A stretch of DNA of 64,000 nt from JABDOU01 sp041567895 (GCA_041567895.1 JBFGAX010000004.1:19206-83205); one strand, 5' to 3'. Positions 49,487-58,980 are shown, counted from the first letter of the stretch. Notes: generated by a model from the letters alone, not told the origin. Numbers and translations: made by a program.

Positions 49487-49531
49487 GGTGGATCGTTCGT
49501 TTCCTGTAGGTCGGTGCTAGGTAGGTGCGCG

Positions 49532-49602
49532 AGCGGGTGAAGGGAATCGAACCCTCGTTCCGAGCTTGGGAAGCTCGTGTTCTACCATTGAACTACACCC
49601 GC
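49532..49602 (-). tRNA. tRNA-Gly(CCC)
   Basis: On the minus strand the acceptor stem GCGGGTG pairs with CACCCGC, with discriminator T. The D arm is GTTC-loop-GAAC, the anticodon arm is CGAGC with loop TTCCCAA, so the anticodon is CCC, and the T arm is GAGGG with loop TTCGATT. All four arms pair. No CCA is encoded. Confidence 0.93.
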
Positions 49603-49660
49603 AATGGCTCGCCACTTTAGCCCTGCCGCGACTTGCAGTCTCGGGAGGGGCTGTCCGCCT

Positions 49661-49879
49661 CTAGGTACGCGTAGCCAATGTGAGCGCTCCCCAGACGGTG
49701 AGGATGATTCCCACGCCGATGAGAAACCAGGCTCTGCCGCGATGCACTGGTCGGTCAGGCTCTGCTCGCTCGTGTCCCCGATAGTGTTGCACGAGCGCGA
49801 GCCCGTTGCCGGCTACCAGCGCCAATCCCAGGGCGAGCACCAATTGCGGAAACAACGAATCGATATCAAGAAGGTCCAC
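49661..49879 (-). CDS. Small two-helix membrane protein
   Basis: The 72-residue frame from GTG 49879 has two clear hydrophobic segments (LFPQLVLALGLALVAGNGLA and WFLIGVGIILTVWGALTLA) joined by a charged loop, a normal small-membrane-protein pattern. No family is recognised. Its 5' end overlaps the N-terminus proposed for the divergent lipoprotein gene by 36 bases, so one of the two starts may be wrong. Confidence 0.55.
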   Translation of the reverse strand: MDLLDIDSLFPQLVLALGLALVAGNGLALVQHYRGHERAEPDRPVHRGRAWFLIGVGIILTVWGALTLATRT

Positions 49880-50665
49880 GAGGCGTCAACGCTACTCGTG
49901 ATCGCTGCGGCGATTTTTCTTGTCGGTTGTCGGGCGGAGTCGCGGACCCTGGTCCGTTTCGATGCCGGAGGTGGAGCGACCGTCGAGGCGCGCATCCTTC
50001 TGGACGATGAGGCGGTTGCCTTCGTCGGTCGTCAGGGCGATACCCCTGCTGATGTTGCTGCCACCCTGGCGCGAAGTCTCGGTTCGGGTTCGGCGGGCTA
50101 CGAGGGCGCCTCCAGCCAGATTGAAATTGGGAACTTGACGGGCGTTGCGATCGCATTCGAAGGGCTGGGTCCTTCGGACATATCGGCGATTCTGACCGAA
50201 AACAACTCGATTCTCGATCGCGTGACGATCACGGTCGACGGGCAACTATTGAGATTCGAGGCGTTCGCCGAACCCGCAGGCGAGGACGACATCAGCCGGC
50301 TTGTGGCGACCGCGCCCGCCAACATCCGGGACATCGTCGTCATGGTGCTGATTCTCGACGTACCAGGCACCGTCGCCGCCCACAATGCCGATCGAGTCGT
50401 GGGCACCGTACTCGAGTGGGACCTGATGCCTGCCATCCTCGACAGGAGTGCGGTTCAGCCTTTTGCCGAGGTCGCGGTACCGGTCGGATTTGCGCTATCT
50501 CCCGATGTGGGCCCGGCCGTCGAGTCTTTCGGGGAATCCGAACTCGACGTGGGCGCCGACGAGTCAACTCCGTTCTGGGTGTGGGTGGTTCCGTCGATAG
50601 CCGGCCTGGTCGCCTGGGTAGTGCTGGCGCGCCGAGCAACCCGCGACCATCAAGGTAAGTCCTAA
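49844..50665 (+). CDS. LppM-like lipoprotein with C-terminal membrane helix
   Basis: Start TTG 49844 gives a 273-residue precursor with basic N-terminus and signal ASTLLVIAAAIFLVGC; GTG 49898 is an alternative that leaves a very short signal. The ectodomain has VRFDAGGGATVEARILLDDEAVAFVG and PGTVAAHNADRVVGTVLEWDL (quoted in parts: RFDAGGGATVEARILLDD, VAAHNADRVVGTVLEWDL), which recall LppM-type (DUF3153) lipoproteins of actinobacteria. A C-terminal helix (VWVVPSIAGLVAWVVLARR) follows, so it may be anchored at both ends. LppM is tied to phagosome or cell-wall processes in mycobacteria; the role here is unknown. It overlaps the convergent mscS gene by four bases. Confidence 0.72.
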   Translation: MRKQRIDIKKVHEASTLLVIAAAIFLVGCRAESRTLVRFDAGGGATVEARILLDDEAVAFVGRQGDTPADVAATLARSLGSGSAGYEGASSQIEIGNLTGVAIAFEGLGPSDISAILTENNSILDRVTITVDGQLLRFEAFAEPAGEDDISRLVATAPANIRDIVVMVLILDVPGTVAAHNADRVVGTVLEWDLMPAILDRSAVQPFAEVAVPVGFALSPDVGPAVESFGESELDVGADESTPFWVWVVPSIAGLVAWVVLARRATRDHQGKS

Positions 50666-51582
50666 AACTCGTCCGGCGCGCCCTTTGGTAGGAAAGGGTC
50701 CTCGTCAAGGCGATCGGGAATCGAATACTCCCCATCTTCTCGCTTGATCCACATGACCCTCTGAGGAAAAGGGATTTCGATGCCATGCTCGTCGAACGCG
50801 AGCTTGAGGCGACGGCGGATCTCGCGAGCGGTCGACCACTGTTCACCCGGTTGTACCTTCACAACAAGTCGAATCGAGATCGCGTTTTCACCGAAGTTCT
50901 CAACTCCCCAGATCTCGGGTTCCTCGGTAATCGTGGCATGTTCGAGCTCGTCGCGCCACACGCCGTCTGCGACCTCTTTGATGACGTGCATGGCGAGGTT
51001 CATATCGGTGTTGTATGCAACTTCGATGTCGAGCACGGCTCTCGCCCAGTCCTGAGACTTGTTGGCGACCCGTTTGATTTCGCCGTTTGGCACGTACCAC
51101 AGGGTTCCGTTCACATCCCTGATCTCGGTTGTTCGAAGATTCAGCGCTTCGACGGTGCCGCTTGCTTCCCCAACATCGATGACGTCGCCGACCCCGAACT
51201 GATCCTCTACGAGCATGAAGAATCCGGACAGAAAGTCTCTCACGAGTGTTTGGGCTCCGAAGCCGATTGCGACTCCGGCGATACCCGCCGAGGCGATGAG
51301 CGGTGCCAGATCGATATTGATCTCGGATAAGACCATCAACAGGGCGACCGTGAAGACGACGATGGTGAGACCAGATCGCAAGACCATCCCCAGGGTTGCC
51401 TGACGTATCGACTGGCGGGCGGGTTGGTCCGGCGTCGATTTCAGATGAACGAGGAAACTCTGGATTGCCCGCCTCGCTACCCGATTCACAATGAACGCGA
51501 CCAGCAAGATCAGGACAATGCGTAAGGCAACGGTCCCGAAATCGTTGAAATCAGCCCACCAGGTTTGTAGCGCTTCTCCCAA
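50662..51582 (-). CDS. Small-conductance mechanosensitive channel (MscS family)
   Basis: The 306-residue protein has three hydrophobic segments, the pore-lining TM3 as IASAGIAGVAIGFGAQTLVR followed by DFLSGFFMLVEDQFGVGD, then the beta domain with VEALNLRTTEIRDVNGTLWYVPNGEI and a cytoplasmic vestibule. It should release solutes on hypo-osmotic shock. It is a short MscS without extra sensory domains. Confidence 0.93.
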   Translation of the reverse strand: MGEALQTWWADFNDFGTVALRIVLILLVAFIVNRVARRAIQSFLVHLKSTPDQPARQSIRQATLGMVLRSGLTIVVFTVALLMVLSEINIDLAPLIASAGIAGVAIGFGAQTLVRDFLSGFFMLVEDQFGVGDVIDVGEASGTVEALNLRTTEIRDVNGTLWYVPNGEIKRVANKSQDWARAVLDIEVAYNTDMNLAMHVIKEVADGVWRDELEHATITEEPEIWGVENFGENAISIRLVVKVQPGEQWSTAREIRRRLKLAFDEHGIEIPFPQRVMWIKREDGEYSIPDRLDEDPFLPKGAPDEF

Positions 51583-51609
51583 GGGGTCCCTCTGTCGGAT
51601 TCGTTGAGG

Positions 51610-52875
51610 CTACCGGACCGCATCCAGCCGATAGAGGAAGCCCTCGGTCGTGAGGATCAGGAGCTCGCCCTCGTGGTCGAGGCCGAAGCTTGTGATCTGG
51701 CCGACCTTTCCTATCTCGTCGGTCCAGTCCTTTTCGCCTGTCACCTCGCCGGCCACGTACTCGAAGCTTCTCACCCAGCTTCCGCACCAGTCCGCATAGA
51801 AGTATGTGCCGTTGAGCTCGGGAATCGCCTGGCCCCGATATACGTAGCCTCCGGTTATCGAACATCCGTCCGAATGGGAGTAGTCGAGGACCGGAGCTGT
51901 GTAATCCTCTGGTGTGCATGCTCGCTGGAAACAGGCGGTGCCCTCCATGACGATCCAGCCGAGGTTGTGGCCGGGCTCATCGACTGAGATGACGCTCACC
52001 TCCTCGAACCGATCCTGGCCCACGTCGCCGATATAGATGAGGCGATCCTCGTGATCGATTGAGTAACGCCATGGATTACGCAACCCGTACGCGAACACTT
52101 CGTCGGCGCCGACCGCGGATCCGACAAAGGGATTGTCGGCCGGGATGCCATAAGCGTCACCTGCGTCTACGTCCAGACGCAGCATAGAGGAGAGCAATGT
52201 CGTCGGATCCTGGCTGTGTACCGAAGCAGCACCGCCGTCCCCCAGGCCCAAAAACAGGTACCCATCCGGACCAAAGGCGAGCATTCCGCCGTTGTGGCGG
52301 TTGGTGGGTTGCTCGAACTGCAGGATCACCTTCTCCGAGTCGGGATCCATCACCCCGTCAATGGTCGAGAATTCCGAAAGAACCGTGTCCTCGGCTTTGT
52401 CGCTGTAATAGAGGAAGAAGCGACCGTTCTCCGCGTAATCCGGGTGGAATGCGAGGCCGAGCAACCCCGGCTCGACACCGAGTTGCGAGCCGACGCGATC
52501 GCTGATGTCGAAAACGACCTCGGGCTCGGTAGCGCCGGGGCCGAGTCTGCGTATGCGACCCTTCTGACCGACGATGAACAGGTCGCTGCTGCCAGGTGCC
52601 GCGGCGACGAACGTCGGGCGACTCAACTGCGACGCCAGCTTGGTCAGCGCGTAACCCGTCAATGGTGCGAGCGTGGTCGTGGTTGTCGAGGTTGTCGAGG
52701 TCGTCAGTGTGGTAGCCGGCGCGGTCGAGGTTGTAGCCGGGAGCGTTGTAGACGTCGGTGCCGCCGTAGTGGATGATTCCGGGCTGGCGGTGATCGAAGG
52801 TTCAGAATTCGCATCTGGACTGCGACAGGCAGACGCCAGGATCAGCAATCCAATGAAGAAGATCGTTCGGAGCAT
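51610..52875 (-). CDS. PQQ-type sugar dehydrogenase-like lipoprotein
   Basis: The 421-residue protein has a lipoprotein signal (FFIGLLILASAC), a Ser/Thr-rich linker of about 55 residues and a six-bladed propeller. Its motifs, GLLGLAFHPDYAENGRFFLYYS, NRHNGGMLAFGPDGYLFLGLGD and YGLRNPWRYSID (quoted in parts: LLGLAFHPDYAENG, HNGGMLAFGPDGYLFLG, YGLRNPWRYSID), match GSDH/sorbosone dehydrogenases that use PQQ outside the membrane. No pqq genes are in the window. The sugar is unknown. Confidence 0.9.
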   Translation of the reverse strand: MLRTIFFIGLLILASACRSPDANSEPSITASPESSTTAAPTSTTLPATTSTAPATTLTTSTTSTTTTTLAPLTGYALTKLASQLSRPTFVAAAPGSSDLFIVGQKGRIRRLGPGATEPEVVFDISDRVGSQLGVEPGLLGLAFHPDYAENGRFFLYYSDKAEDTVLSEFSTIDGVMDPDSEKVILQFEQPTNRHNGGMLAFGPDGYLFLGLGDGGAASVHSQDPTTLLSSMLRLDVDAGDAYGIPADNPFVGSAVGADEVFAYGLRNPWRYSIDHEDRLIYIGDVGQDRFEEVSVISVDEPGHNLGWIVMEGTACFQRACTPEDYTAPVLDYSHSDGCSITGGYVYRGQAIPELNGTYFYADWCGSWVRSFEYVAGEVTGEKDWTDEIGKVGQITSFGLDHEGELLILTTEGFLYRLDAVR

Positions 52876-52986
52876 CGTGCGAGCCTAAGGCCATACCGTG
52901 GCACGTCCATTCGCACTTTCGGGCCGTCCGAGAGTTTCCGTGACTCGGGTACGATGCGGCCAGCGGCGCCGTTTGACTGGAGAGAC

Positions 52987-54258
52987 ATGCCCGCAACCGT
53001 GGTAATCGGGGCTCAATGGGGAGACGAGGGAAAGGGCAAGGTCGCAGACGTTCTTGCCGAATCGATGGACCTCGTCGTTCGATATCAGGGCGGCAACAAC
53101 GCCGGCCACACGATCATCATTGGCGAAGAGCGCTTTGCGCTGACCCTGATACCGTCCGGCGTGCTTTCCGAAGGGGTGACGCCCGTGATCGGAAACGGAT
53201 GTGTGGTCGATCCCGAGGTTCTGTTGGCAGAAATGGACACGTTACGCAGCCGGGGCGTCGATCCCGACCGGCTGCGGGTCTCGGCTAACGCACACCTCAT
53301 CATGCCCTACCATCGCCGGCTGGACGCCTTGCAGGAGCGTTATCTCGGCAAGGGTCAGATCGGCACGACCAAGCGTGGTATCGGGCCTGCCTACACCGAC
53401 AAATTCACTCGCCACGGAATTCGGGTTCAAGACCTGTTTGATCAAAAGATCTTCGAAGACAAACTCGACGTAGCGCTGCGCGAGAAGAATCAGGTGTTCA
53501 CCAAGATCTATAACCAGCTGCCGATACGGCGCGACGAGATCATTCACGAGTACATGGGCTATGCCGAACAGCTCGAACCCTATGTCACTGATACATCGCT
53601 GCTCACCTGGCGCTCCCTGAAGGCAGGCAAGAACGTGCTCTTCGAAGGGGCTCAAGGGACGCTACTCGACGTAGATCACGGCACCTATCCCTTCGTGACG
53701 TCATCGAATCCGACAGCCGGTGGTGCCGCCGTCGGGATCGGCATCGGCCCCACAGAAATCGGACGGGTGATCGGGGTTGCCAAGGCCTACATCTCGCGGG
53801 TCGGGGCCGGACCCTTTCCTACGGAGTTGTTCGACGATGTCGGCGAGACCATGGTGGACGTAGGAGGCGAGTATGGAACGGTGACAGGCCGCCGTCGTAG
53901 ATGCGGCTGGCTCGACCTCGTTGCTCTTCGCTACGCGGCCCGGGTCAATGGACTGACAGATATCTTCTTGACGAAGCTCGACATCCTGTCTGAGTTCGAT
54001 CGACTCAGCGTTTGCGTCGGCTATGAATACGAAGGCGAGAGGTATGACGAGTTCCCACGCCAACAACGCATTCTCTACGACAGCGTGCCGATCTACGAGG
54101 AACTGGCTGGATGGCATACCGATATCACGGGCGTGCGCTCCTTTGCTGAACTTCCCAAAGAAGCTCAAAGGTATGTTGAATTCATAGAGGAACGAGTCGG
54201 TGTGCCGGTTTCACAACTTTCGGTCGGACCGCAGCGCTCGGCCACGCTCGTCCGATGA
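52987..54258 (+). CDS. purA: Adenylosuccinate synthetase
   Basis: Start ATG 52987 (MPATVVIGAQWGDEGKGKVAD) is the family start; the frame extends upstream but without conservation. The 423-residue protein has QGGNNAGHT, IGTTKRGIGPAY, EGAQGTLLDVDHGTYPFVTSS (in parts) and TGRRRRCGWLD. It makes adenylosuccinate from IMP, GTP and Asp. Its stop overlaps purD (ATGA), leading the purA-purD-purE-purB run. Confidence 0.96.
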   Translation: MPATVVIGAQWGDEGKGKVADVLAESMDLVVRYQGGNNAGHTIIIGEERFALTLIPSGVLSEGVTPVIGNGCVVDPEVLLAEMDTLRSRGVDPDRLRVSANAHLIMPYHRRLDALQERYLGKGQIGTTKRGIGPAYTDKFTRHGIRVQDLFDQKIFEDKLDVALREKNQVFTKIYNQLPIRRDEIIHEYMGYAEQLEPYVTDTSLLTWRSLKAGKNVLFEGAQGTLLDVDHGTYPFVTSSNPTAGGAAVGIGIGPTEIGRVIGVAKAYISRVGAGPFPTELFDDVGETMVDVGGEYGTVTGRRRRCGWLDLVALRYAARVNGLTDIFLTKLDILSEFDRLSVCVGYEYEGERYDEFPRQQRILYDSVPIYEELAGWHTDITGVRSFAELPKEAQRYVEFIEERVGVPVSQLSVGPQRSATLVR

Positions 54259-55526
54259 ACGTTCTCCTGATCGGAGGAGGTGGGCGCGAGCACGCGATGG
54301 GCTGGCGGCTATCGAAGTCCGGAGCGAAGGTCACCGCTGCGCCGGGCAATCCAGGGCTGGCCGAGCTGGGAGAGGTGCGTTCCATCATTCCCGATAGTCC
54401 GTCTGAAGTTGCGGCTGCGGCTCGTGACTTTGACCTCGTTGTCATCGGCCCCGAGCGTCCGCTAGCTGCAGGCGTCGCCGACGCGGTGCGGGCGGTGGGG
54501 GTGCCGTGTCTCGGTCCCGGGATTGATGGAGCCCGGTTGGAGTCGTCCAAGGCCTTCGCCAAGGACGTTATGACGTCCGCGGGAATTCCAACGGGTCGCT
54601 TTTTCGAAGTTTCGAACGTGGATGCTGCGGACAAGGCGATCGATGAGATGACACCAGGTCCATACGTCGTCAAGGCGGATGGTCTTGCGGGCGGCAAGGG
54701 TGTTCTGGTGACCGATGATGTCGAAGCCGCTCGTTCGTGGGCACGCGAGTGCCTCGAGGGGAGATTTGCTGAGGCAGGTGACACCGTGATCATCGAGGAG
54801 TATCTCGAGGGTCCTGAGCTGAGCGTGTTCGTGCTCACCGACGGTGTGACGTTTGTGCCATTCGGAACGGCTCGCGACTACAAGCGACTCGGCAATGGTG
54901 GAACCGGACCCAATACGGGTGGGATGGGTTGTTTTGCACCTGTCCCTTTGCCACCAGGACTGCTGGATGCGATTCACTCCGATGTCGTTACTCCGGTCCT
55001 TGCCGAACTACGCGCTCGCGACATCGACTACCGGGGGTTTCTGTATACCGGCCTTGTGTTGACGGCGGATGGTCCCAGAGTCCTCGAATTCAACTGCAGG
55101 CTGGGAGATCCCGAGGCGCAGGTAGTCCTACCCCGGCTTCGAGGAGATTTCGGCGCGATGCTTATGGCGGCTGCGACCGGGAGAGGGCTTGATCAAGAGT
55201 CCATCCGATGGTGGGAGAAAGCCGCAGTCGACGTCGTGCTCGCTTCCCCCGGCTATCCGGACGCGACCAGAGCCGGTCAACCGATCCACGGGTTGCATCT
55301 CGTGACCCATCTCGACGATGTCCTCGTGTTCCACTCTGGCACCCGGTTCAAGCGCGGCGAGATTGTGAGCTCAGGAGGGCGGGTAATCAACGTTGTGGGC
55401 ATGGGCACCGACATTCCGACAGCCCGCCGGCATGCCTACGACGCCGCGGCGTTGATCGCGTTCGGCGGAAAGCAGTACAGAACCGATATCGCCGACGAAG
55501 TTTCCGTCCATAAAGGAGCAACGTGA
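54255..55526 (+). CDS. purD: Phosphoribosylamine-glycine ligase
   Basis: The 423-residue GAR synthetase starts MNVLLIGGGGREHAMGWRL, has the ATP-grasp parts YVVKADGLAGGKGVLV and IEEYLEGPELSVFVLTDG, and GGMGCFAPVPL. It performs the second step of purine synthesis. It overlaps purA by four bases and purE by four bases (GTGA). Confidence 0.96.
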   Translation: MNVLLIGGGGREHAMGWRLSKSGAKVTAAPGNPGLAELGEVRSIIPDSPSEVAAAARDFDLVVIGPERPLAAGVADAVRAVGVPCLGPGIDGARLESSKAFAKDVMTSAGIPTGRFFEVSNVDAADKAIDEMTPGPYVVKADGLAGGKGVLVTDDVEAARSWARECLEGRFAEAGDTVIIEEYLEGPELSVFVLTDGVTFVPFGTARDYKRLGNGGTGPNTGGMGCFAPVPLPPGLLDAIHSDVVTPVLAELRARDIDYRGFLYTGLVLTADGPRVLEFNCRLGDPEAQVVLPRLRGDFGAMLMAAATGRGLDQESIRWWEKAAVDVVLASPGYPDATRAGQPIHGLHLVTHLDDVLVFHSGTRFKRGEIVSSGGRVINVVGMGTDIPTARRHAYDAAALIAFGGKQYRTDIADEVSVHKGAT

Positions 55527-55966
55527 AGGTCGCCATTCTCATGGGATCAGAAAAAGACGAAGACAAAATGTCACCCGCGAGCGACGTGCTCGACAGCTTT
55601 GGCATCGAACATGAAGTGCACGTGATGTCGGCGCATCGCACCCCTGATCGGGTGGCTGCGTTCGCAACGGCAGCCAGAGAGCATGGATTTGGTGTGATCA
55701 TCTGCGGCGCAGGCAAAGCCGCCCACTTGGCGGGCGCAGTGGCAGCTCACAGCACTGTCCCGGTAATCGGGGTTCCGATCGAGGCGGGTGGGCTGGGAGG
55801 CATGGATGCGCTGCTGGCAACTGTCCAGATGCCGACCGGTATCCCGGTTGCGACCGTGGCGATCAATAGTTCCGCGAATGCCGCGTACCTTGCAGTTTCG
55901 ATTCTGTCCCTGTCCAGTCCCGACGCCGCCAAACGTCTCGACGAATACCGGGAGAGCCTTCGTTGA
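55523..55966 (+). CDS. purE: N5-CAIR mutase / PurE-type carboxylase
   Basis: The 147-residue protein has VMSAHRTPDRV and PVIGVPIEAGGLGGMDALL, with TVQMPTGIPVATVAIN. The first loop reads MGSEKDEDKM rather than the common GSxSDW, and the AIR-site loop reads CGAGKAAHLAG rather than GAGGAAHLPG. This is a less common PurE subtype. No purK is present in the window. GTG start overlaps purD; the stop overlaps purB (TTGA). Confidence 0.9.
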   Translation: MKVAILMGSEKDEDKMSPASDVLDSFGIEHEVHVMSAHRTPDRVAAFATAAREHGFGVIICGAGKAAHLAGAVAAHSTVPVIGVPIEAGGLGGMDALLATVQMPTGIPVATVAINSSANAAYLAVSILSLSSPDAAKRLDEYRESLR

Positions 55967-57252
55967 TCGACCGCTACACGCTTCCAGAGATGGGGGCGAT
56001 CTGGTCGGATGAGAGGAGATGGCAGGTCTTCCAGGAAGTGGAGGCTTTGGCCACCGAAGCGTGGGAAAAGCTCGGGGTGGTGCCTGCCGGTGTTGCAGAT
56101 CGCATCCGTCACGCGGCGACACCAAGCCCGGCTGCAATCGCCGAACGCGAGCGTATCACCCACCACGACCTCGCGGCGTTTGTGGATTTACTCGGCGACA
56201 ACACCGGCCCCGGTGGTGAATGGGTTCACTATGGACTCACGTCGTCGGATGTCATTGATACCGCTCAGGGCGCGATCATGGCTGAAGCCGCAGACGAAAT
56301 GCTCACCGTTACAGCCGAGCTGCTGGCAGTCATAAAACGTCGGGCACAGGAACACCGTGACTCCGTGATGGTGGGACGCACGCATGGCATCTGGGCAGAA
56401 CCAACGACGTTCGGCCTGAAACTCGCAGGATGGGCGTTCGAAGTCGAGCGATCCCTCGAGCGATTGCAAGCCTCCAGATCAGCGGTCGCCGTTGGAAAGA
56501 TCTCAGGGGCCGTCGGCACGTATGCCCACGTGCCACCGGAGATCGAAACCCATGTTTGTAACGGTCTGGATCTTCGTCCCGAGCCGGCCTCTACCCAGAT
56601 CACCGCCCGCGATCGCCATGCGGAATATCTGACTGCGCTCGCGCTCCTGGGTGCCTCGTTGGAGAGATTCGCAACCGAGATTCGCCACTTGCAGCGATCG
56701 GAGGTGGCTGAAGTCCGAGAGGCGTTCGGTGATGGCCAGAAGGGCTCTTCCGCGATGCCTCATAAGAAGAACCCGGTCAAGTCCGAGAACGTCACAGGAT
56801 TGGCCCGCCTGCTACGCGGATACGCCCAGGTTGGCCTCGAGAACGTCGCTCTGTGGCACGAGCGCGACATCAGCCATTCCGCACCCGAGCGGGTGATACT
56901 CCCCGACGCCAGTATCGTCGCTCACTTCGCGGTCGTCAGATTCACGGACGTCGTCGATAATCTCGTCGTCGACACGGACCGGATGCTGCAGAATCTCGAT
57001 TCGACAAACGGGCTCGTTTTCAGCCAGAAAGTACTTCTCAAACTCATTCAATCCGGAATGAGTCGTGATGACGCTTATCGAGTTGTTCAACGGAACGCGA
57101 TGACGAGTTGGGACGAAGGAACCGCACTTCAATCCAACCTCGAAAGTGATCCGGATGTCGCGATCCCGGATGATGAGCTCGCAACGTGCTTCGATCCCGG
57201 CGCTTTCCTCGCGAATGCTCAGGTCATATGGGATCGGCTGGCCCATCTCTAG
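55963..57252 (+). CDS. purB: Adenylosuccinate lyase
   Basis: The 429-residue enzyme starts at TTG 55963 (MIDRYTLPEMGAIWSDERRW). It has HYGLTSSDVIDTAQG, VGRTHGIWAEPTTFGLK and the fumarase-type signature GSSAMPHKKNPVKSENV with the catalytic Ser. It works twice in purine synthesis. It is the last gene of the first purine unit. Confidence 0.96.
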   Translation: MIDRYTLPEMGAIWSDERRWQVFQEVEALATEAWEKLGVVPAGVADRIRHAATPSPAAIAERERITHHDLAAFVDLLGDNTGPGGEWVHYGLTSSDVIDTAQGAIMAEAADEMLTVTAELLAVIKRRAQEHRDSVMVGRTHGIWAEPTTFGLKLAGWAFEVERSLERLQASRSAVAVGKISGAVGTYAHVPPEIETHVCNGLDLRPEPASTQITARDRHAEYLTALALLGASLERFATEIRHLQRSEVAEVREAFGDGQKGSSAMPHKKNPVKSENVTGLARLLRGYAQVGLENVALWHERDISHSAPERVILPDASIVAHFAVVRFTDVVDNLVVDTDRMLQNLDSTNGLVFSQKVLLKLIQSGMSRDDAYRVVQRNAMTSWDEGTALQSNLESDPDVAIPDDELATCFDPGAFLANAQVIWDRLAHL

Positions 57253-57287
57253 AGCGCTTCGTTCTCTACGGCCGTAGGGTGCTGCCC

Positions 57288-58430
57288 ATGACAGCAAAAG
57301 TCATCCTGGGTCTGCTCGTGATGTTGTTCATGGGAGGATGCGCGCGTGAAGCAACCGTGACAACGTCAACCACAACAACGACATCGACCACGTCAACGTC
57401 TTCGACAACCTCGACGACCACGACGTTGATACCCGGCGCTGTCGTGATCGATCCGCCCATCGAGGCCGGTCTTCCGGATGGCGCGCCGGACATTGCGGTG
57501 ATGGTCGAACAGGACCAGTTCGGGGTGGTTGGCCCCGGCGAGCAAGTCTGGTGGTGGACCGCCTTCGACCGGGATGAGCCACGCTATCTGGGAGGTTATG
57601 ACACGCTGACCGTCGCCCCTGATCGCACCATGTGGGTGACACGGAACCAGATTCAGACCGAGGCTTGCGCACCGCTGGTTGTTGACGTGGCCAACTTCAC
57701 CGGTCCGGATGCGTCGAGCGTGATGTTCGAAATTCCGAGTGTCAATCAGCCGAATTGTCGCCCGGACGAGGTTCGGTGGCCGGCCGGATACCTCAGGGAC
57801 GTGGCCGCCTCCGAACTCGGGCTTGCCCTGCTGTTCCAGGATCAGTTCCCACGAGAGGGATGCGATCTGATCAGCTGTATCCCTGACAAAGTCGTGTTCG
57901 TCGAGCTGAGGCCTTTCAACGCCCTGGACCAGATCGGTACCCAGGTTCAGGTATATCGGCAACCTCTCAACATCGACGATCGTGACGCCGAGGCGCAGGC
58001 ACTCATTCCTTTTCCCGGTGCAGTCATCAACGGAGAAAGCCTGGACGGCACGGTGATATCGCTGAGCTTTGACGATGGGACCGGTGGACTGTTTGATCTT
58101 GCGACACTCGACATGTCACCTGCTCCTCAACACGCAATCCCGACCCACGATGGAGCCGGATACATCTACAGCCGGGTGGAGGGCACGTTCCCCGAGTTCT
58201 CGAGCACCCTGGTCGAAGGTCGGCCAGGCTCCGAGGAGCGGGACGTTTTCACGGTCAACTTTCGTGGCATCTTCGTGTACGCGGATACTCCCGACTGGGT
58301 GGTGCTTGGACTCGTGACCGATGAACAGAATCAGCTGATGGTGTACGACAAAGCAGGTCAGAGACTTCATTTCACCGGGATTCAGGGACTGCCGGGGCCC
58401 CAGCTTGCGCGTGTCATGCCGGCTCGATAA
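57288..58430 (+). CDS. Lipoprotein with Thr/Ser-rich linker, function unknown
   Basis: ATG 57288 starts MTAKVILGLLVMLFMGGC, a clear lipoprotein signal; the longer frame from 57186 is not used. A linker of about 30 Thr/Ser residues follows. The 380-residue protein's remaining part is strand-rich with repeated hydrophobic/aromatic segments, possibly a propeller, but no family is recognised. It sits between purB and the DinB-like gene, apart from purine function by content. Confidence 0.75.
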   Translation: MTAKVILGLLVMLFMGGCAREATVTTSTTTTTSTTSTSSTTSTTTTLIPGAVVIDPPIEAGLPDGAPDIAVMVEQDQFGVVGPGEQVWWWTAFDRDEPRYLGGYDTLTVAPDRTMWVTRNQIQTEACAPLVVDVANFTGPDASSVMFEIPSVNQPNCRPDEVRWPAGYLRDVAASELGLALLFQDQFPREGCDLISCIPDKVVFVELRPFNALDQIGTQVQVYRQPLNIDDRDAEAQALIPFPGAVINGESLDGTVISLSFDDGTGGLFDLATLDMSPAPQHAIPTHDGAGYIYSRVEGTFPEFSSTLVEGRPGSEERDVFTVNFRGIFVYADTPDWVVLGLVTDEQNQLMVYDKAGQRLHFTGIQGLPGPQLARVMPAR

Positions 58431-58470
58431 ATAGCGTCGCATCGCTGTTCATTCATGCCAGGATGGACGC

Positions 58471-58980
58471 ATGGACCGACCCATTCGTTCGAAGGCCGTG
58501 AGCGAACGCCAGAATCTCGCCGAATTCCTGGACTACCAGCGCGCCACCATTTTGCTCAAGACGCACGGCCTTGATTCGGCCCAGGCGGCGACGAGATCTG
58601 TCACTCCCTCGACGCTCACGCTTGCCGGGATTGTGAAGCACCTGGCCTGGGTGGAAGACCACTGGTTCCAGTGGATGTTCAACGGCGTGGACACTATCGA
58701 GCCGTGGGCCAGTGCCCCGTTCGATCAGAATGCCGACTGGGAGTTCGATTCCGCTCGCGACGACGACATAGCGAACACAAGGGTGCTCTACGAACAGGCT
58801 TGTGAACGAAGCAGGATGGTGTACGAGGGGGCCGGGCTCGATGATCTCTCAGTCGGTATGAGAGACAATGAACCCTTCTCCATGCGCTGGATCATGTTGC
58901 ACTTGATCGAAGAAACCGCCCGTCATGCGGGACATGCAGACCTGCTTCGCGAGGCGATCGACGGAGAGACCGGGCAGTAG
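58471..58980 (+). CDS. DinB/DUF664-family protein
   Basis: The 169-residue four-helix protein has the DinB/DUF664 patterns IVKHLAWVEDHWFQW (metal-binding His), followed at the end by MLHLIEETARHAGHADLLREAI with further His residues. Members bind metal and may be thiol-dependent S-transferases, for example with mycothiol. The substrate is unknown. It lies between the two purine units. Confidence 0.87.
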   Translation: MDRPIRSKAVSERQNLAEFLDYQRATILLKTHGLDSAQAATRSVTPSTLTLAGIVKHLAWVEDHWFQWMFNGVDTIEPWASAPFDQNADWEFDSARDDDIANTRVLYEQACERSRMVYEGAGLDDLSVGMRDNEPFSMRWIMLHLIEETARHAGHADLLREAIDGETGQ

